NCBI GenBank assembly: GCA_002205965.3
Contig: NADL03000114.1
Span: 1-64,000 of the forward strand
Origin: Kappaphycus alvarezii
Lineage: Eukaryota > Rhodophyta > Florideophyceae > Gigartinales > Solieriaceae
Reading direction: 5' to 3'
Length of the DNA stretch: 64,000 nucleotides
The notes beneath the pieces were generated by a model. The model was not told where the DNA came from. It saw only the letters and a list, made by a program, of their open reading frames with translations, and searched no databases. Made by a program: the position numbers and the translations under genes. Positions 21,770 through 32,755 of this stretch are shown piece after piece. Numbering within the stretch: position 1 is the first letter of the stretch; each line of letters opens with the position of its first letter.

Positions 21770-22730
21770 GTCCCTCTTCTCTACTCATCTTACAGAAATT
21801 ATTCATCCCAAAGATCCACGCACAGCTGAGTTCGGTCCAGCGAAACGAAAGGAAATCATGGGACTGATTGAACGTGGCACATGATAGTTGTATGCAAGGA
21901 TGAACTACATCTAACGCAAATGTTCTAGGTGGAAGGTTTGTACTCGCCATCAAAGATTCTGGTACAAATCGTGAAGTGTGGAAAGCTAGATTCGTCGTAC
22001 AAGGTCATAGGGATAAAATGAAAGAATTTCTTGTCCATGACACTAGCACCGCTCGTCAACATTCGATCAGAATACTAGTTGGACTTGCATCTATTTCGGC
22101 TTCAAACTCTTCTCAACGGATTTTACACAAGCATATCTGCAAAGCGCCGAGAAACTCCTCAGAGACATCTATATAAAACCGACAAAGGAGTTTGAGCTTG
22201 GTCCGATGCAATGCTTAAGCTCTTAAGCCCTCTACGGACTCCCTGACAGTGGTGATTACTGGGGAAGAGCAATTTACCAACATTTAGATCTGATCTTGGA
22301 ATGGAATCTACAGCTAATGACGGATAATTCTTCTTTAAGGTAATTGATAGAAGCTTTCTGGCCTTTTGTAACCTATCTCGACAACTTAATTATAGCTGGA
22401 ATGAGCACTTTGAAAAGTTCGCACAGAAAACTGAAAATATTTTCAAGTGTAAATAGGGAGTACGATAACATCCAGTTCTCTGGAGCATAAATCGAAAGAA
22501 AACAATTTGGCTTCGAAGGCATCAATCAACTACGTACAGAGGCTCACATTACTTCCCACTGATGCCTCGTTTACTTCGTATAAATCAAGAAGCCTAAACT
22601 GGCTTGGAGCGTACATGAGGCCTGACATTTCATTTCGGGTCGCCCAAGCCGCTCAACTTACGGAAGAAGTATTCAAAAGAGATCCGCAGAACCATATCGA
22701 AAGGATCAATAGCCATAAGGTCGTCAGAAA
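21770..22730 (+). pseudogene. pol: copia-3 reverse transcriptase (broken)
   Basis: IHPKDPRTAEFGPAKRKEIM (about 21806) is the start of the copia RT domain. DFTQAYLQSAEKLLRDIYIK (about 22117) is the block containing the first catalytic Asp. The catalytic box near 22370 reads TYLDNLIIAG, where YVDDL is usual, so the second Asp appears to be Asn. Multiple stops and shifts are present. Confidence 0.7.
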
Positions 22731-23283
22731 TGACACCTTATGCGACTGAGTTTCCAAAGCTTGATTTGAAATCACTTTACTTGCGTGTTTACTCCGATGC
22801 TTCATTCGCTACAAATATCGACGGATCATCACAGTTTGGATGCATTATTTTCTTGGTAGATAAACTGACAAGTGCCAACCGCTTTACTGTTCATCTCAAA
22901 AATCAAAACGTGTCACGAGGTCCGTAATTGGCAGTGAAGTTATGGCATTAGCTGATGCATTAGTTACGTTTTACGCTTTGAAATATGACTTACAGAAACT
23001 GTTATTAAAACCTGATCCTATCATCATGTTTACGGATAGCTTGTCTCTTTTTGATGTCATTATTAGGGCAACTAGGACTAGTGAGAAATGTCTCATGATA
23101 AATATTGCTACTCTGAAGAATTGTTACAAGTCGAAAGAACTCCAGAACATCAACTTTATTCGCTCTAAGTTCAACCGTGCTGACGCTCTAACAAAATTCG
23201 AAATTGACGCAATTCTACACCGTATCATCCGAGATGGTCGCATAAGTCATGCAATTGAGCATTTTATTGATAGAGAAAGCTAA
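22730..23283 (+). pseudogene. pol: copia-3 RNase H
   Basis: Frames 22730-22927 (RVYSDASFATNIDGSSQFG) and 22942-23283 (ALADALVTFYALKYDL, MFTDSLSLFDVI, NRADALTKF) form a copia-type RNase H. One stop near 22926 separates them; otherwise the domain is readable. It ends 36 bp before the 3' LTR, with a purine run GAACTAAGAGGGTGAGAA just upstream of 23319 as the likely polypurine tract. Confidence 0.75.
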
Positions 23284-23318
23284 ATTTGTTTCAATGAAAC
23301 GAACTAAGAGGGTGAGAA

Positions 23319-23728
23319 TGTTAGAATTCGAAAATGTTTTTGTCAGGCGGACAAAAACAACCGACAGTAGTTCCAATTCATTACGTATGATGACTAAAAT
23401 TGGTATATTTTAGATTAATTTACTGTTCTTTATACTGTCAGTTAGGCTATGCAACTGTATTGCATTTCGTCAGCTAGTCAACAGTATACTGTCAGCTACT
23501 CTATAGTATACTCCTGACCCGGGCACCTCAGGCAGAGTAATCTACAGTATAAAGAGAGTGATGGTGTTGCATTCTGCACACCATCACCAAAACCATCATC
23601 AACTAACAAAACGACGACAACAGCAAAACTTGTGTGCCTCCTTCCCCCCATTGTTGTGTTCCGTATAGCACAAACCAATTTGTCGAGATTCGGCTCTCGC
23701 CCACGCTCATCTCCGGGGCGAATCCACA
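23319..23728 (+). repeat. copia-3 3' LTR
   Basis: It starts TGTTAGAATTCG, ends ATCCACA and is followed by TTCAC. Relative to the 5' LTR it has a short internal duplication of CAGTATACTGTCAGCTA-like sequence. Confidence 0.92.
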
Positions 23729-23922
23729 TTCACAGCACAGTACATGTGCCTCGATGATGATTGAAAATATTTTCAGAATAGGCATCTAAATTTTATACTA
23801 TTATTGGCTACTAACGATATTCAACTTTTTCCGTTTGTGTTTGTGTGTTTCCAAGTGGACTGATTGTCGGATCGAAAATAGATTGAGCTGTCCAGGCTTA
23901 CAACTAATTCAGAGTGTATACC

Positions 23923-25212
23923 TCAGCTCTCTGGTTGGAGAAGAGATCTAATGAACTCGTCTCGAAGCAAGGGCCCTAGAGATATTGAACAGTCATTGGA
24001 CTCGTCGAAAAGAAATTGTTGATCCCGTTGCGGCGCGGCAAAAAGATGCCCAGATTGGCTCTCAACAGGGATTACATCGCTTGAAATGTCATCCCTTCCC
24101 GCTTCCTTTACGCAATCGAGAACTGAACCATCAGGTGAACAAGCATCTGATTTAACAATTTCAGCGCTACTCTCTTCACTTAGAATAGGACTAGTTTCTT
24201 CATGGACTTTGTTACCACTCTCAGGACTGTTATTACGAGCAATTAATGTGTCATCTCCTTCACAAGATCCAACTGGTGCTACTTTCTCTGATTGATTCGA
24301 ATAAGTGCAAACTTTGACTGAATCGCGACTGTATTCAACACTTTGCATAGGACTCCTCTCATCGTACGTGCCTCGAAGCAAGTCTGAGCCAAGACCTAAA
24401 TTAAAGACTGTACGAATCTCCTGGTCCCCGTCGAGTGTAGACTCATCAATCATTTCTGCAAATGAATCACTTGAATCACTATTGTTTTTGGCAGTTGACG
24501 TAGTGTGGACCGATTCTGAATCAACTATTCCGGGGGAAATGATTTCTCTATTTCGCTCGATTTCAATTTCCATCTTATTTCTAAATGGAGAATTACAAGA
24601 AGCCACGTATTGGGGATCACCTTGGCGTTCATTGTCTTTCAACATGTCTTGCTCTTGACTCTTTAATACTTTGTACTCGGGATGGGCTCTCAAATATGAA
24701 TCAATATTTTCACGGAGTGGCCTGGCATTCCCTGAAAGTACTTTGTTAGTTACTTTGTTGTATAAATCACAACGCCTCGCCATCTGCGATGGCTCTAGAC
24801 TACCGTCTTGCCCATTAAAGACTTCAAAATGCGGGTTTTTCCGCAAGAATGCCTCTAAAGATCGTTGAATGGGCGCTGGGCGCCCCGAAATCTTTAACTT
24901 TCTGATGGAATCCCACATTGTGATAAAGTGTCTTCTTCCCGCACGTGGTCTCTGATCTCTGTAAAGTTGCAGGTGACTATTTTTCTGCAAGTAAGTTGTC
25001 AAGTCCTTTACCCGAGGAGCAACACATCCCGCTATTTTCAATTCTCTTTTCTTATCCCATAGAGTGATATGTCTCTCTGCGATTTCATGAGGATAAACGT
25101 AAGTCTGGGTGACTTCATTATATGTTACCAAATCACAGAGACGAGGTTTTTTCTTTTTCGGCCTCGGAGGTCTACCGACTCGCTTCCCGTTTTTTGTGAG
25201 GCCAAGAGGCAT
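23923..25212 (-). CDS. AT-hook protein with three copies of a ~40-aa motif; probable host gene
   Basis: This is the longest intact non-transposon frame in the window: 429 codons from the ATG at 25212. The frame is open upstream to 25260 but has no earlier ATG; a 5' exon could still exist. Residues 11-22 (RVGRPPRPKKKK) form an AT-hook next to a basic patch, which suggests a nuclear, DNA-binding protein. Three related segments follow at about 48-87, 95-135 and 147-186. Each has an aromatic residue plus D or N, then K-[IV]-[AS]-G-x2-[AR]-P, then a helix-like L/I-x2-[YF]-L, then an N/H-rich end. Examples are LKIAGCVAP, LKISGRPAP and VLSGNARP. The C-terminal half is acidic and Ser-rich with no visible fold. 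I do not recognise the motif by name; proteins with similar repeated words may exist in protists, but that is memory, not a search. Likely role: chromatin or transcription factor (inference). Confidence 0.75.
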   Translation of the reverse strand: MPLGLTKNGKRVGRPPRPKKKKPRLCDLVTYNEVTQTYVYPHEIAERHITLWDKKRELKIAGCVAPRVKDLTTYLQKNSHLQLYRDQRPRAGRRHFITMWDSIRKLKISGRPAPIQRSLEAFLRKNPHFEVFNGQDGSLEPSQMARRCDLYNKVTNKVLSGNARPLRENIDSYLRAHPEYKVLKSQEQDMLKDNERQGDPQYVASCNSPFRNKMEIEIERNREIISPGIVDSESVHTTSTAKNNSDSSDSFAEMIDESTLDGDQEIRTVFNLGLGSDLLRGTYDERSPMQSVEYSRDSVKVCTYSNQSEKVAPVGSCEGDDTLIARNNSPESGNKVHEETSPILSEESSAEIVKSDACSPDGSVLDCVKEAGRDDISSDVIPVESQSGHLFAAPQRDQQFLFDESNDCSISLGPLLRDEFIRSLLQPES

Positions 25213-25539
25213 TTGTTTGCGAATTAGTTTTGAATGGTAGTGGTGCACTAAGAGATACAAAATTTGGTGTGGAGAATCTCCTCACTGCATATTCTGAAGA
25301 GGTTACAGCTTAAATACATAATTAGGAAAGAAAAGAAATTCCACAATATCACACTAATGATCACATTTATTAGGAGTCGATGTGATACACATTGCGAAGT
25401 TGCCGAGCATAGCATGATTTTACTGTATGACTGTTGGTTTAAGCCTTGATAATGTGATAAGGCATCCTGAAACATGTTTTGAACGCGGGTTCATAGTACT
25501 CATACTAAACCTCACACCACTTGCAGTGAACCACCCTTT
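25213..25539. other. upstream region of the AT-hook gene
   Basis: No TATA box stands out. CTCTTAGTGCACC, read on the minus strand near 25255-25243, could be a 3' splice site followed by coding sequence, which would add a small 5' exon; this is weak. Confidence 0.25.
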
Positions 25540-25690
25540 TTACCCCACAACTTGAAAGTTCGTATATTCCGGAGAACTTCCGTTCTTAAGGTATGTAATT
25601 GGTTACATTACTTAGGCCTCTTCTAAGATTGCTCTTATCAGGAAAGCTACGTAAACCACCCATTTAGTCCCACATACCCAAGATGTAACG
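25540..25690 (+). mobile_element. RLE-D 3' tail
   Basis: CAACTTGAAAGTTCGTATAT, then CGGAGAACTTCCGTTC and TCTAAGATTGCTCTTATCAG, parallel the 3' UTRs at 62480-62610 and 45485-45715. Only the tail is present. Confidence 0.6.
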
Positions 25691-26028
25691 CTGATGGAAG
25701 TTATCACACAATGAGATAGTTCAAAAGTGTTATAACCTTAATTTGTGGTCTTCCCGATAAGTCTTTATTTTCGCTGGTTATTTTAGAAAGTGGGAAATAC
25801 GGGGTGTGTTCAGTGAGATTTTTTGAGACTATTTGTGTGGAAATTAGTACCAGAAACTAGATTGAAAAAGTACTCACTCAATAGTGCTCAATTTCATTCT
25901 TTTCTCGGGTAACAGAAAATAGGCATTCATTTACAGCAATGGAGACGCTGGATAAAGTCCGCAGGGTCCCTGTCCAGGTCAACTTAAAATTAATTGAAGC
26001 AGAAATCTGACAAGATCGACAATCTATA
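25691..26028. other. unassigned interval
   Basis: No feature is recognised. Confidence 0.3.
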
Positions 26029-26310
26029 CTAGAATGTCAATGTTAAGCAAGTCAGCAGACAAGCCGCGTTAGTGGTTACCACCAACGACGAGTGTCGCTG
26101 CTGAAACAAACTTCGAACTCTCGAAAACCAATCCATTTCCTGACTGGCCATGTTTTTCGAGAGCTCTGTGACAACAGAATAGCCTCCGGGTACCACCCCT
26201 CTAGCGTGGAGATGTCGACGGCAACTAGTCTGTTTCTCCCAGGCAAATCCGCATAGAAGTCTCAGAATCTTTTTCTTGGCCATTTTGGGTAGGTGAGACG
26301 GGTTGAGCAA
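26029..26310 (-). pseudogene. RLE element C-terminal fragment, diverged lineage
   Basis: The minus frame ends RVRSLFQQRHSSLVVTTNAA and then CLLTCL, aligning with QRHTAAAVLSNAACLLSGL of RLE-A. Upstream LHARGVVPGGYSVVTELSKN replaces the usual LGGxxxDxxRVLTDVARN, so it is a distinct lineage. The RT and zinc-finger parts are absent. Confidence 0.6.
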
Positions 26311-26564
26311 CTTTTAAGATAGAATTTTCTACTCTATTCTAGCGATTGATATGCACGAACTCCAAGAAAAGTCAAAATAATAGACCGATCCGGGGCACTC
26401 TGAAAAAGTTCCCAGCAGATTCTAAATGAACTTCCCTATGTCCTGCCGATCTTTTCGCTTGTAAATTGTGCCATTTGTACCAGCTCCTTGGAGGGAGCAG
26501 CTGGCCTCATTCTTCAAAAAAAGAAAAGATTAAACGCTACCCCCCAACTAAGCAGGAATGCGGA
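26311..26564. other. unassigned interval
   Basis: No feature is recognised. Confidence 0.3.
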
Positions 26565-27339
26565 GTGGTTAATATTTGAAAGATATGGTAGGTTGTGGCC
26601 CGGAATATCCTACAGGGTGACCGGTAGCACCTCTTAATTTTTCTTAAAAAGCCGGCTCAAGGCCGGACAGTAGGCAAGCTGCGTTGGACAGTACGGCCGC
26701 GGCAGTGTGTCTTTGAGTAAAAACCGCTCGGATCTTTCCATAGGCCTCGATCAACCTAACGGCCACGTTCCGTGCGACGTCAGTTAGCACCCTACAAGTG
26801 TCAGTCTGGCAACCTCCCAGATGGGCTATAGGGATAGGCACGAGCCTAACTTTCACGGAGGTTGCAATAAAATATTCATATCTTCTATGCTTCGCGGAGA
26901 CGGCTGAATTGAGGGATATGAACGGATTAAAAGTGTGCACCTGCCTGTTGGAGGGCGCCAGCGGGTTGCCGAACGTCACGTGAAAGAAGTTTGTACCTCT
27001 ATTGCTTCCTGTCGTCAGGATGTCTGGTCCCGTGAGATGAATCCCGTCATGCGTTTCGACGGCAGGGTGGCGGGCTGCTTTAGGGAGCTCTTGCGCAAAT
27101 AGGACGACTTGAAGGTCATCTCGTCGAGTTCTGTGCCCATCATGCCTACAATGGGGGGTGATCCTCGAAATAGTCGAGGGTTTTGGGCAGTTACGTCTCG
27201 GCCACGGCACGTCTGAAAGGAACAGCGGGACTTGGAAGAAGTATTGGAGCCACACCGCCAATTCATGCGAGTCAATACTGGTCTTGAGGCTAGAGCATGG
27301 GGCGCATTGTACCCAATAATTAGCCTCCAGGAGGGTCAT
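26565..27339 (-). pseudogene. RLE-A retrotransposon, zinc finger plus endonuclease, 231-codon frame
   Basis: An open minus frame (26644-27339) carries the C-terminal third of an RLE protein. It starts near residues equivalent to AxEWVYCTPS. A Cys/His cluster begins PWPRRNCPKPSTISRITPHC. The endonuclease core has HLTGPDILTTGSNRGTNFF followed by HVTFGNPLAPS. The usual D of FFDVTF is His here, and one zinc-finger Cys region is altered. The tail SAKHRRYEYFIATSVK and QRHTAAAVLSNAACLLSG completes it. The 3' UTR runs to about 26565 and ends ATATCTTTCAAATATTAA. It is long for a dead element, yet the catalytic change suggests inactivity. Confidence 0.75.
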
Positions 27340-27468
27340 GGGGGAAAAAGGAAAACATTTAGTGGTTTATTGTCTAGAAATAATGTTCAATTCCTTTTGA
27401 CTACGTAGTCCGTTAGGCTGTGAGTCAGTTACGCCGCACTAGAAAACTGGCGAGAGAATAAATAGAAG

Positions 27469-28535
27469 ATGATAGGGGGGAAATGGCGCCGAAGGAAAAG
27501 GGAATTACTAACGACCCGGGGTGAGAGTGGTTGCGAGCGACTAATGTGCTACATTAGACATTTTCGGGTGGTAGAAAGGAGTGTGCATGAACGCTTAGTG
27601 ACTAATCTGGCAGCAAACCCTAAAGTAGTGGGCTCTAATACCTGTGCTCTGCGACTGGCGTAGAGAAAATGTACTTGGGTCTGATGTTTACTCCCAACTT
27701 CCTAACTATTTGGGACTGGACCTGCAGGTGTCTGACAACTTGTTTTTCCTTGCATGGAGGAAGCAAATTACGTAGCTTATATAGTGTTGTTTACCAAAAT
27801 TATATCTCGACAAAACTACTAGGAGCGCCAGAAAAAGTAGGAAAAGACTTCGGCTGGACGCGGAGAGTTTGATAAAAGTACTTAAAAGAAACTAAAAGAG
27901 TATACTCCTCAAAATTCTCATCCTATAGATCAGAACCTAGCACTTCCTTTGGGAAATCATAAGTGCCAATGTACTCTCCACATATACCTTCAGATGGGCC
28001 ACAATTTCACGCGTTTTCCTGTGAAGAAAACTGCTCATTTGAAACCACCCCACCCGGTCTATGGTTGAGACCACCTGGTTCAACCAGTTCAGTGCTTCTC
28101 CTCTCATATGACCCGGTTTGAGGCCCCCTTGTTCTTCTGCGGAGTCCTCTCCTTCTCTTTCTTCCTCCCCGGCTTCCCCTTCGGACTCTGACTCGTCCTC
28201 CTTTTGCTGCATCTCGTACAAGAGCTCGGGAGCCACCCGCTTCTCGAAGCACTCCCCTGCCTTACCAATCTCCTCCGTAGAGTCTCCCTACCGATTCCTG
28301 GACTTCGATCTACACCAAGTGACGAGCAAATAGCTCCGTCAAGCAATTTTGATTTGACGACAAGGGCATTACTCGACATAGGTTGGCCCGGAAGGAAAAA
28401 AATAAGAGACAGTGGTGGGACGAGGGTGATGGATTTTGGCAATGGAGCGAGAAGGAGAGAGTCAGTGCATGATGGATGCCAAGGGGATGTAAGAATTTTC
28501 GAGCTGTTGATGTTGCAGGGGCGAAAATAAAATTT
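27469..28535 (-). mobile_element. gypsy-family long LTR unit carrying the acidic ORF
   Basis: On the minus strand, 27900-27469 matches the gypsy-2 LTR tail (for example reverse of GGGACTGGACC and CTTGTAGCC-like words). The part above it encodes an acidic protein in two frames: 28442-28104 (MSSNALVVKSKLLDGAICSS) and 28236-27937 (MAPELLYEMQQKEDESESEG). The second matches LLAPELVYETQEKNEENRDG of the unit at 63310-63997. So the copy is frameshifted near 28230. I cannot find the LTR head at its upper edge. Confidence 0.6.
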
Positions 28536-30844
28536 AGGCGGCGTCCGACTTGTTCAAAATGGCACAAACCTGTTCATATTGACAGGCCTATTGAATCAAA
28601 AAGTAGGCGAAAATAGGTCTTGTAGTGTGATTGTGGAAATTTTGATGGGGTTTGAACGAAAGCTAGCGGTTAGTCCAGGTACGTAACGTAAGAAGACCAA
28701 GTTGTTAGTCTTGGTCGTTTTGAACGTAGATGTCAAGCTGAGTGTTTCGTTCTCGTTACTTTTTAGTTCAGTGATTTTGGATAGCCCAGCCTACATATAT
28801 ACAGTTCTAAATCACTAGCTCTAGAGTATTGCTGAGGTAATCGCTTTCACACAACAAATGTTGTGTGGACGATGCATTTGATATTGATAATGCCTCGCTG
28901 TGAGCAAATGCACATGAGTCCTTGTCTAAATGACCAACCTGTATTTTTCATGCAATTTCATGTAAACCTAACAGGAATTAAGTGAAAACGACCTTAAAAG
29001 GTTATTTATGGCGAAAATCAAGTATAGAAATATTGGTTAAGGAAAAAATATTTAGGAGTGACGAAGATCAAATAAAAAGAGATGAAGAAAATATTTACCT
29101 TAAAGGGGAAAGTTAATCTCTCATAGAGAGAGGAGCGAGAAAAAGGAAATAGTATAAAGAAATGTAAAATTCGTGACGCAATACTAAAAGAAAGAAAAAG
29201 TAAAAGCAAAAGTAAAGTTAATGAGTAGAGAGACGTAAAAGTTAGGGACTTTGTTCGCTTAAGTACAATTCGCCCAGTTTCTTTCTTAACTGAAGGCACG
29301 TCATATTTGACATAGAGGCTGTCATGGAATTCGTGCCCTTTGAAAAAGTCCGCATAATATGAGCTGTTTCCAGACGAAAAGGGAACTACGTTATTCCACT
29401 ACTTAACGACAGGGTAGAGATTATGCCTGGAGAAAAAATATTCTCCTACCACGAAGACCTCCCCAAATTGATTGCGAGAAAATAACGATACCGTGTTGGT
29501 CGCAATATTTAGCGGAGGCCAATTATCGGATCATTTACTGTTTCCTCCTTTCTTAACCCGTAAGCACCGTTTAGATTACTTCCGTTATATTCGTCAAAAA
29601 CAAAGTGAATACCCTATCCTAACCCTGTTATTTACGGAAATGAGGACTAGGCTGCGAGAATTATTGACTTATAGGGACAGAAAATCATTAATGATGCGTT
29701 TGACGGTCATCAATATGATTCGAATTTGTTTAATTGTGCCATGGATAGTTGATTATATATTAGTTTTGTGCTTTTTATTCGAAGTTGCTCGTATGCATAT
29801 ACTTTTTGTCGGTTGTAAAGGTACTGACAGATTTAAAATTTTTTTTTTGGTCGTGCATGTTGCTATATAACATTATTACTGCTATTATCGAGAAGCTGTA
29901 TAACAGCAGTCTCACTAGGCAATTATATATACAAAAATGGAGAGCAATGCGGTCAATAAACAGCATAGAAGGGCACAGTGGGTTTGTTGACCCCAATATT
30001 GAGCTCGCGGGGACCGAGTCAATCTGTATGGAGATGGTATAGCATAGGAAGGTTCGGTACCAACCTCTTTGAGAAATCGTGACGTGTACTAAACTGTGTA
30101 CACAGAAGCAAATATTAGTATGAAGGGTAAGGTCTCTGAATTTGCAAGTTACTTTCAAAAATAGTAGACGTTGAAAAGTAATGGTTTCTTTTTATTAGTT
30201 TATGAAACGGTGGAAATGATTGATGTCAATGAGCACCATAGTTCTGGGTAATAACAAATAAAGCTAAAAAACTCCATGTGCTGGGATCGTCATTTACACT
30301 TTTGGCTGATAGTTTTGGGCGGTTGGTACACCATAAAGATATTTATCTCTCAGAAACACTTTCTTTGCAGCCATTCCCGTTTGTAAATTTGTCATACATG
30401 CTTTTAAAGGTACTCAATATGTGCATATAGGGCGTTTGGTTTGACTTAAAGTCCGTTTAAGCTCAGTAAACAGTTTAATTTAGATGATAAAATGTGAGCT
30501 GAGAGAAAAATTCAAATGAAGAACCGAAAAGTTCAGGTTCTGAAAATTAGGTTCCGACTTAGGAGTCTTCTTTCTTTTTCCGTCAACCACAGAGCACAGT
30601 CGGTATACAACGCTCTTTTAATACTAATTTTTATCCCATTTCAAGCCTGTTGAAATCCCACTCTTCTTACCCTATCATCTAAACCCAGTTACCACCTTTC
30701 CGTTTGTAACACACCAGATCTGTGGTACTGGTTTCTTTTAATCCAACCGTGACGGTCTATTCCTTTCATCCGCCGTATAATTTGACTGTGTATCAACCTT
30801 ATCTAATCTGGAAGTGAAACAAAACTGCTTTAATTCTTAAAATA
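28536..30844. other. 2.3-kb interval with no recognised gene
   Basis: The longest frame is 29472-29870 (+, 132 codons), with a hydrophobic C-terminal half (MRICLIVPWIVDYILVLCF-like) that could span a membrane. It has no recognised homologous motif or second copy here. The rest is AT-rich and without visible repeat structure. Confidence 0.3.
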
Positions 30845-30975
30845 TACGATCGGGTGTGCTCCAAAATATCCTACAGAGTGACTATTAATGCCTCTTAATT
30901 TTGGCTAAAAGGCCAACTCAATGCCGGAAAGTAGTCATATTACGTTGGATATTAAGGTAACGGCAGCTTATTTCG
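30845..30975 (-). mobile_element. RLE-A 3' end
   Basis: The minus strand reads AAVTLISNVI, stop, LLSGIELAF, then a stop and a 3' UTR with GTAGGATATTTTGGAGCACA. It parallels 26565-26700. Confidence 0.65.
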
Positions 30976-31005
30976 GGGAAGTACCACTCGTACTGTTGTT
31001 CGTCG

Positions 31006-31272
31006 TTGACCCGACAGAAGATTGTCGACATGACAAGGCGGCCTAGAGGTAAGTTAAAGGCGGTGAAAGGGAAAGAAGGGACGGCGAAGGCGGCGGATGA
31101 CACGCTGGGGAACTACGTGATCGTTCAGAGAAGGACTGCGGAAGAACGAGATGGGCACTTCAATCGCCACGTCCTGCTTGTGAGTTGCCTCCCGCTGATG
31201 AAAGAGGCCTTTTATTTGCGCCACTCACCTCGGTCGGCTGTCTACCGACCACGAGTAAATCCGAAACTGTGA
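31006..31272 (+). CDS. hypothetical basic ORF, 88 aa
   Basis: The frame MTRQKIVDMTRRPRGKLKAV is Lys/Arg-rich in its first half. No domain is recognised. It follows an RLE-A tail and precedes an RT fragment, so it may be part of an RLE 5' ORF or chance. Confidence 0.2.
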   Translation: MTRQKIVDMTRRPRGKLKAVKGKEGTAKAADDTLGNYVIVQRRTAEERDGHFNRHVLLVSCLPLMKEAFYLRHSPRSAVYRPRVNPKL

Positions 31273-31429
31273 TTTTTATTGTATCATAACAAATATATCA
31301 CCTACGCAGTTGAGAGCTAATCAGTTGCGTAATTGGACTTTGCTACCTACGCAACACCTGTACACTTGAATCCCATTGCTTCCGTTTTGGCTTACAACAC
31401 GGACCTTTCTATAGGTATGCGCTGGCGAG

Positions 31430-31999
31430 GTGAAATGGGGGAATTTTTCCTACTGCTGTTGGGCTTCTATTCCGATGTTAAATTTCTGGCTTGTGGCACA
31501 AAAAATTACCCCCGCTCTCCGCTCCTATCTTTTCCACCATCAGGTCGAGATATGCGTCAAGAACGGCACAGATGCAGTAATTCATTCTGTGCGCCGTCTT
31601 TCCCAGAGCTCCGAGTTCCAAAACCACGTTTTGGAATATATTGACGCTCGCAACGCTTTCAATAGCATATACCGCCACTTCATTCTGGAAGCCGTACAAA
31701 GGCATGCCCCAGGCTTCGCATGGTGTGTGCACTCCTGTAATGATGGTCCCGCAGAGCTTGCTTTCGGGCACTACTTTGTAACTAGTTCAGAGGTCCCCTG
31801 CTCTTTTCCCTGACTCCTCACCATCTTTGCTCTCGTTACAAGAGACCTTCTCACTTGCCCTGAATTATTTTTATACGGATGACAGTATCACTTCCCTTCC
31901 TCATTCCTAAGCCTCAGCCGCCATCCATTTCATCCAACCTGAACGGGGTCCACTCGGGTTCCACGTCAACCGTTCCGAGAACCAAGTTCACTGATAGTC
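31430..31999 (+). pseudogene. RLE-type reverse transcriptase, palm domain
   Basis: The frame 31430-31813 includes VKNGTDAVIHSVRRLSQSSE and VLEYIDARNAFNSIYRHFI. The latter is the RT A-motif, with the catalytic Asp in the D-x2-NAFN form typical of RLE-bearing non-LTR elements. It continues GPAELAFGHYFVTSSEV toward the usual QQGDP block, where a frameshift occurs. In the next frame (about 31863-31990) NYFYTDDSITSLP gives the YTDD box, followed by GFHVNRSEN. The gene is cut at 31999 by a solo LTR and appears to resume at 32563. Confidence 0.7.
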
Positions 32000-32560
32000 T
32001 GTAAAATTGGAAAATATTTTCAAAAGTAATTGAAAGCTATTTAATTGCTTTTACTTATCGAATACAGTGTTAAAAAACTGTAGAACAATTTTTTATCGGG
32101 GGTCAACATTTTTTATTTATTCTGAATCATTGAAAAATAATTTTATCTTTTTTTCACTGGTACTTTTTATAATGTACTACAAAATAAGCAACTATCATGT
32201 CTTCCAGTTGGTTTTTATATTATGCAGTTATAATTACTGGGACTATATTGCCACTTAATTGTTATTTGGATTAATTCTCACCCGGACAATTATTCTATAA
32301 TTATTATTGAGCATGAACATGTTGTACTATAATTCTTATACTGCTGATATCATCTTTGTATATTTCTACTCGGATATGCGGTATAAATAGTCTTAGTTCT
32401 TTAGATAATTTTAGCAAGCCTCGGACCGTCGAACTATCCCCGTCGATAAATAAATATTGGTTTCCTTTTTATGATTCTCAATCTTAATCAGGTAATTTAT
32501 TATGTATTTATTTCGGATACTTATTGTGGATCTATCTCATATCATTTAATTTTTAAATAA
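32000..32560 (+). mobile_element. diverged solo LTR of the copia-2 family
   Basis: The AT-rich block begins TGTAAAATTGG (compare TGTGAAAATTGACC). It follows the copia-2 LTR in order: AATAATTTTATC, AGTTGGTTTTTATATTA, ATTATTGAGCATGAACATG, GCGGTATAAATAGTCTTAG, GGATCTATCTC. The right boundary is uncertain. No clean duplication was found. Confidence 0.65.
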
Positions 32561-32562
32561 TT

Positions 32563-32755
32563 CCCTTCTCATCCCCCTTAGTCACTTCCTTACCCTTTTC
32601 CACACCCCCAGTTTCATCGCGCTGGAATCTACGATTGGCTCGGACTCTTTTGTTTCTGAAAATTTCGCAGGCAGCCAAATCACCATTGACTGTGTCTTCC
32701 AATCCCTTCGAGACTTGAATGATGCTCAACTGTCCTTCCACTTAAATATGTATAG
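32563..32755 (+). pseudogene. RT thumb fragment continuing 31430-31999
   Basis: The frame reads ESTIGSDSFVSENFAG and then FQSLRDLNDAQLSFHL. It matches the conserved LGSPIGSxxF ... L-D-x-QxAxxLLR region after the RT palm in RLE elements (compare APIGTENFTKR and DLEDTQIAFELLRK at 50660-50830). It supports insertion of the solo LTR into this RT gene. Confidence 0.6.

Larger units (their letters stand above)
16844..23728 (+). mobile_element. copia-3: full-length Ty1/copia LTR retrotransposon
   Basis: Two LTRs (16844-17231 and 23319-23728) start TGTTAGAATT and end CCAC or CCACA. The element is flanked by a perfect 5-bp direct repeat TTCAC at 16839-16843 and 23729-23733. The internal order is gag, protease, integrase, RT, RNase H, which defines Ty1/copia. 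LTRs are very similar, the main difference being a ~22-bp tandem duplication in the 3' LTR near 23475-23510, yet pol has many stops. The integrase is of a style I associate with fungal copia elements. Confidence 0.93.

Noticed and set aside
24086..24868. Plus-strand frames within the AT-hook gene
   Set aside because: Shadows of the minus-strand gene; no independent motif.
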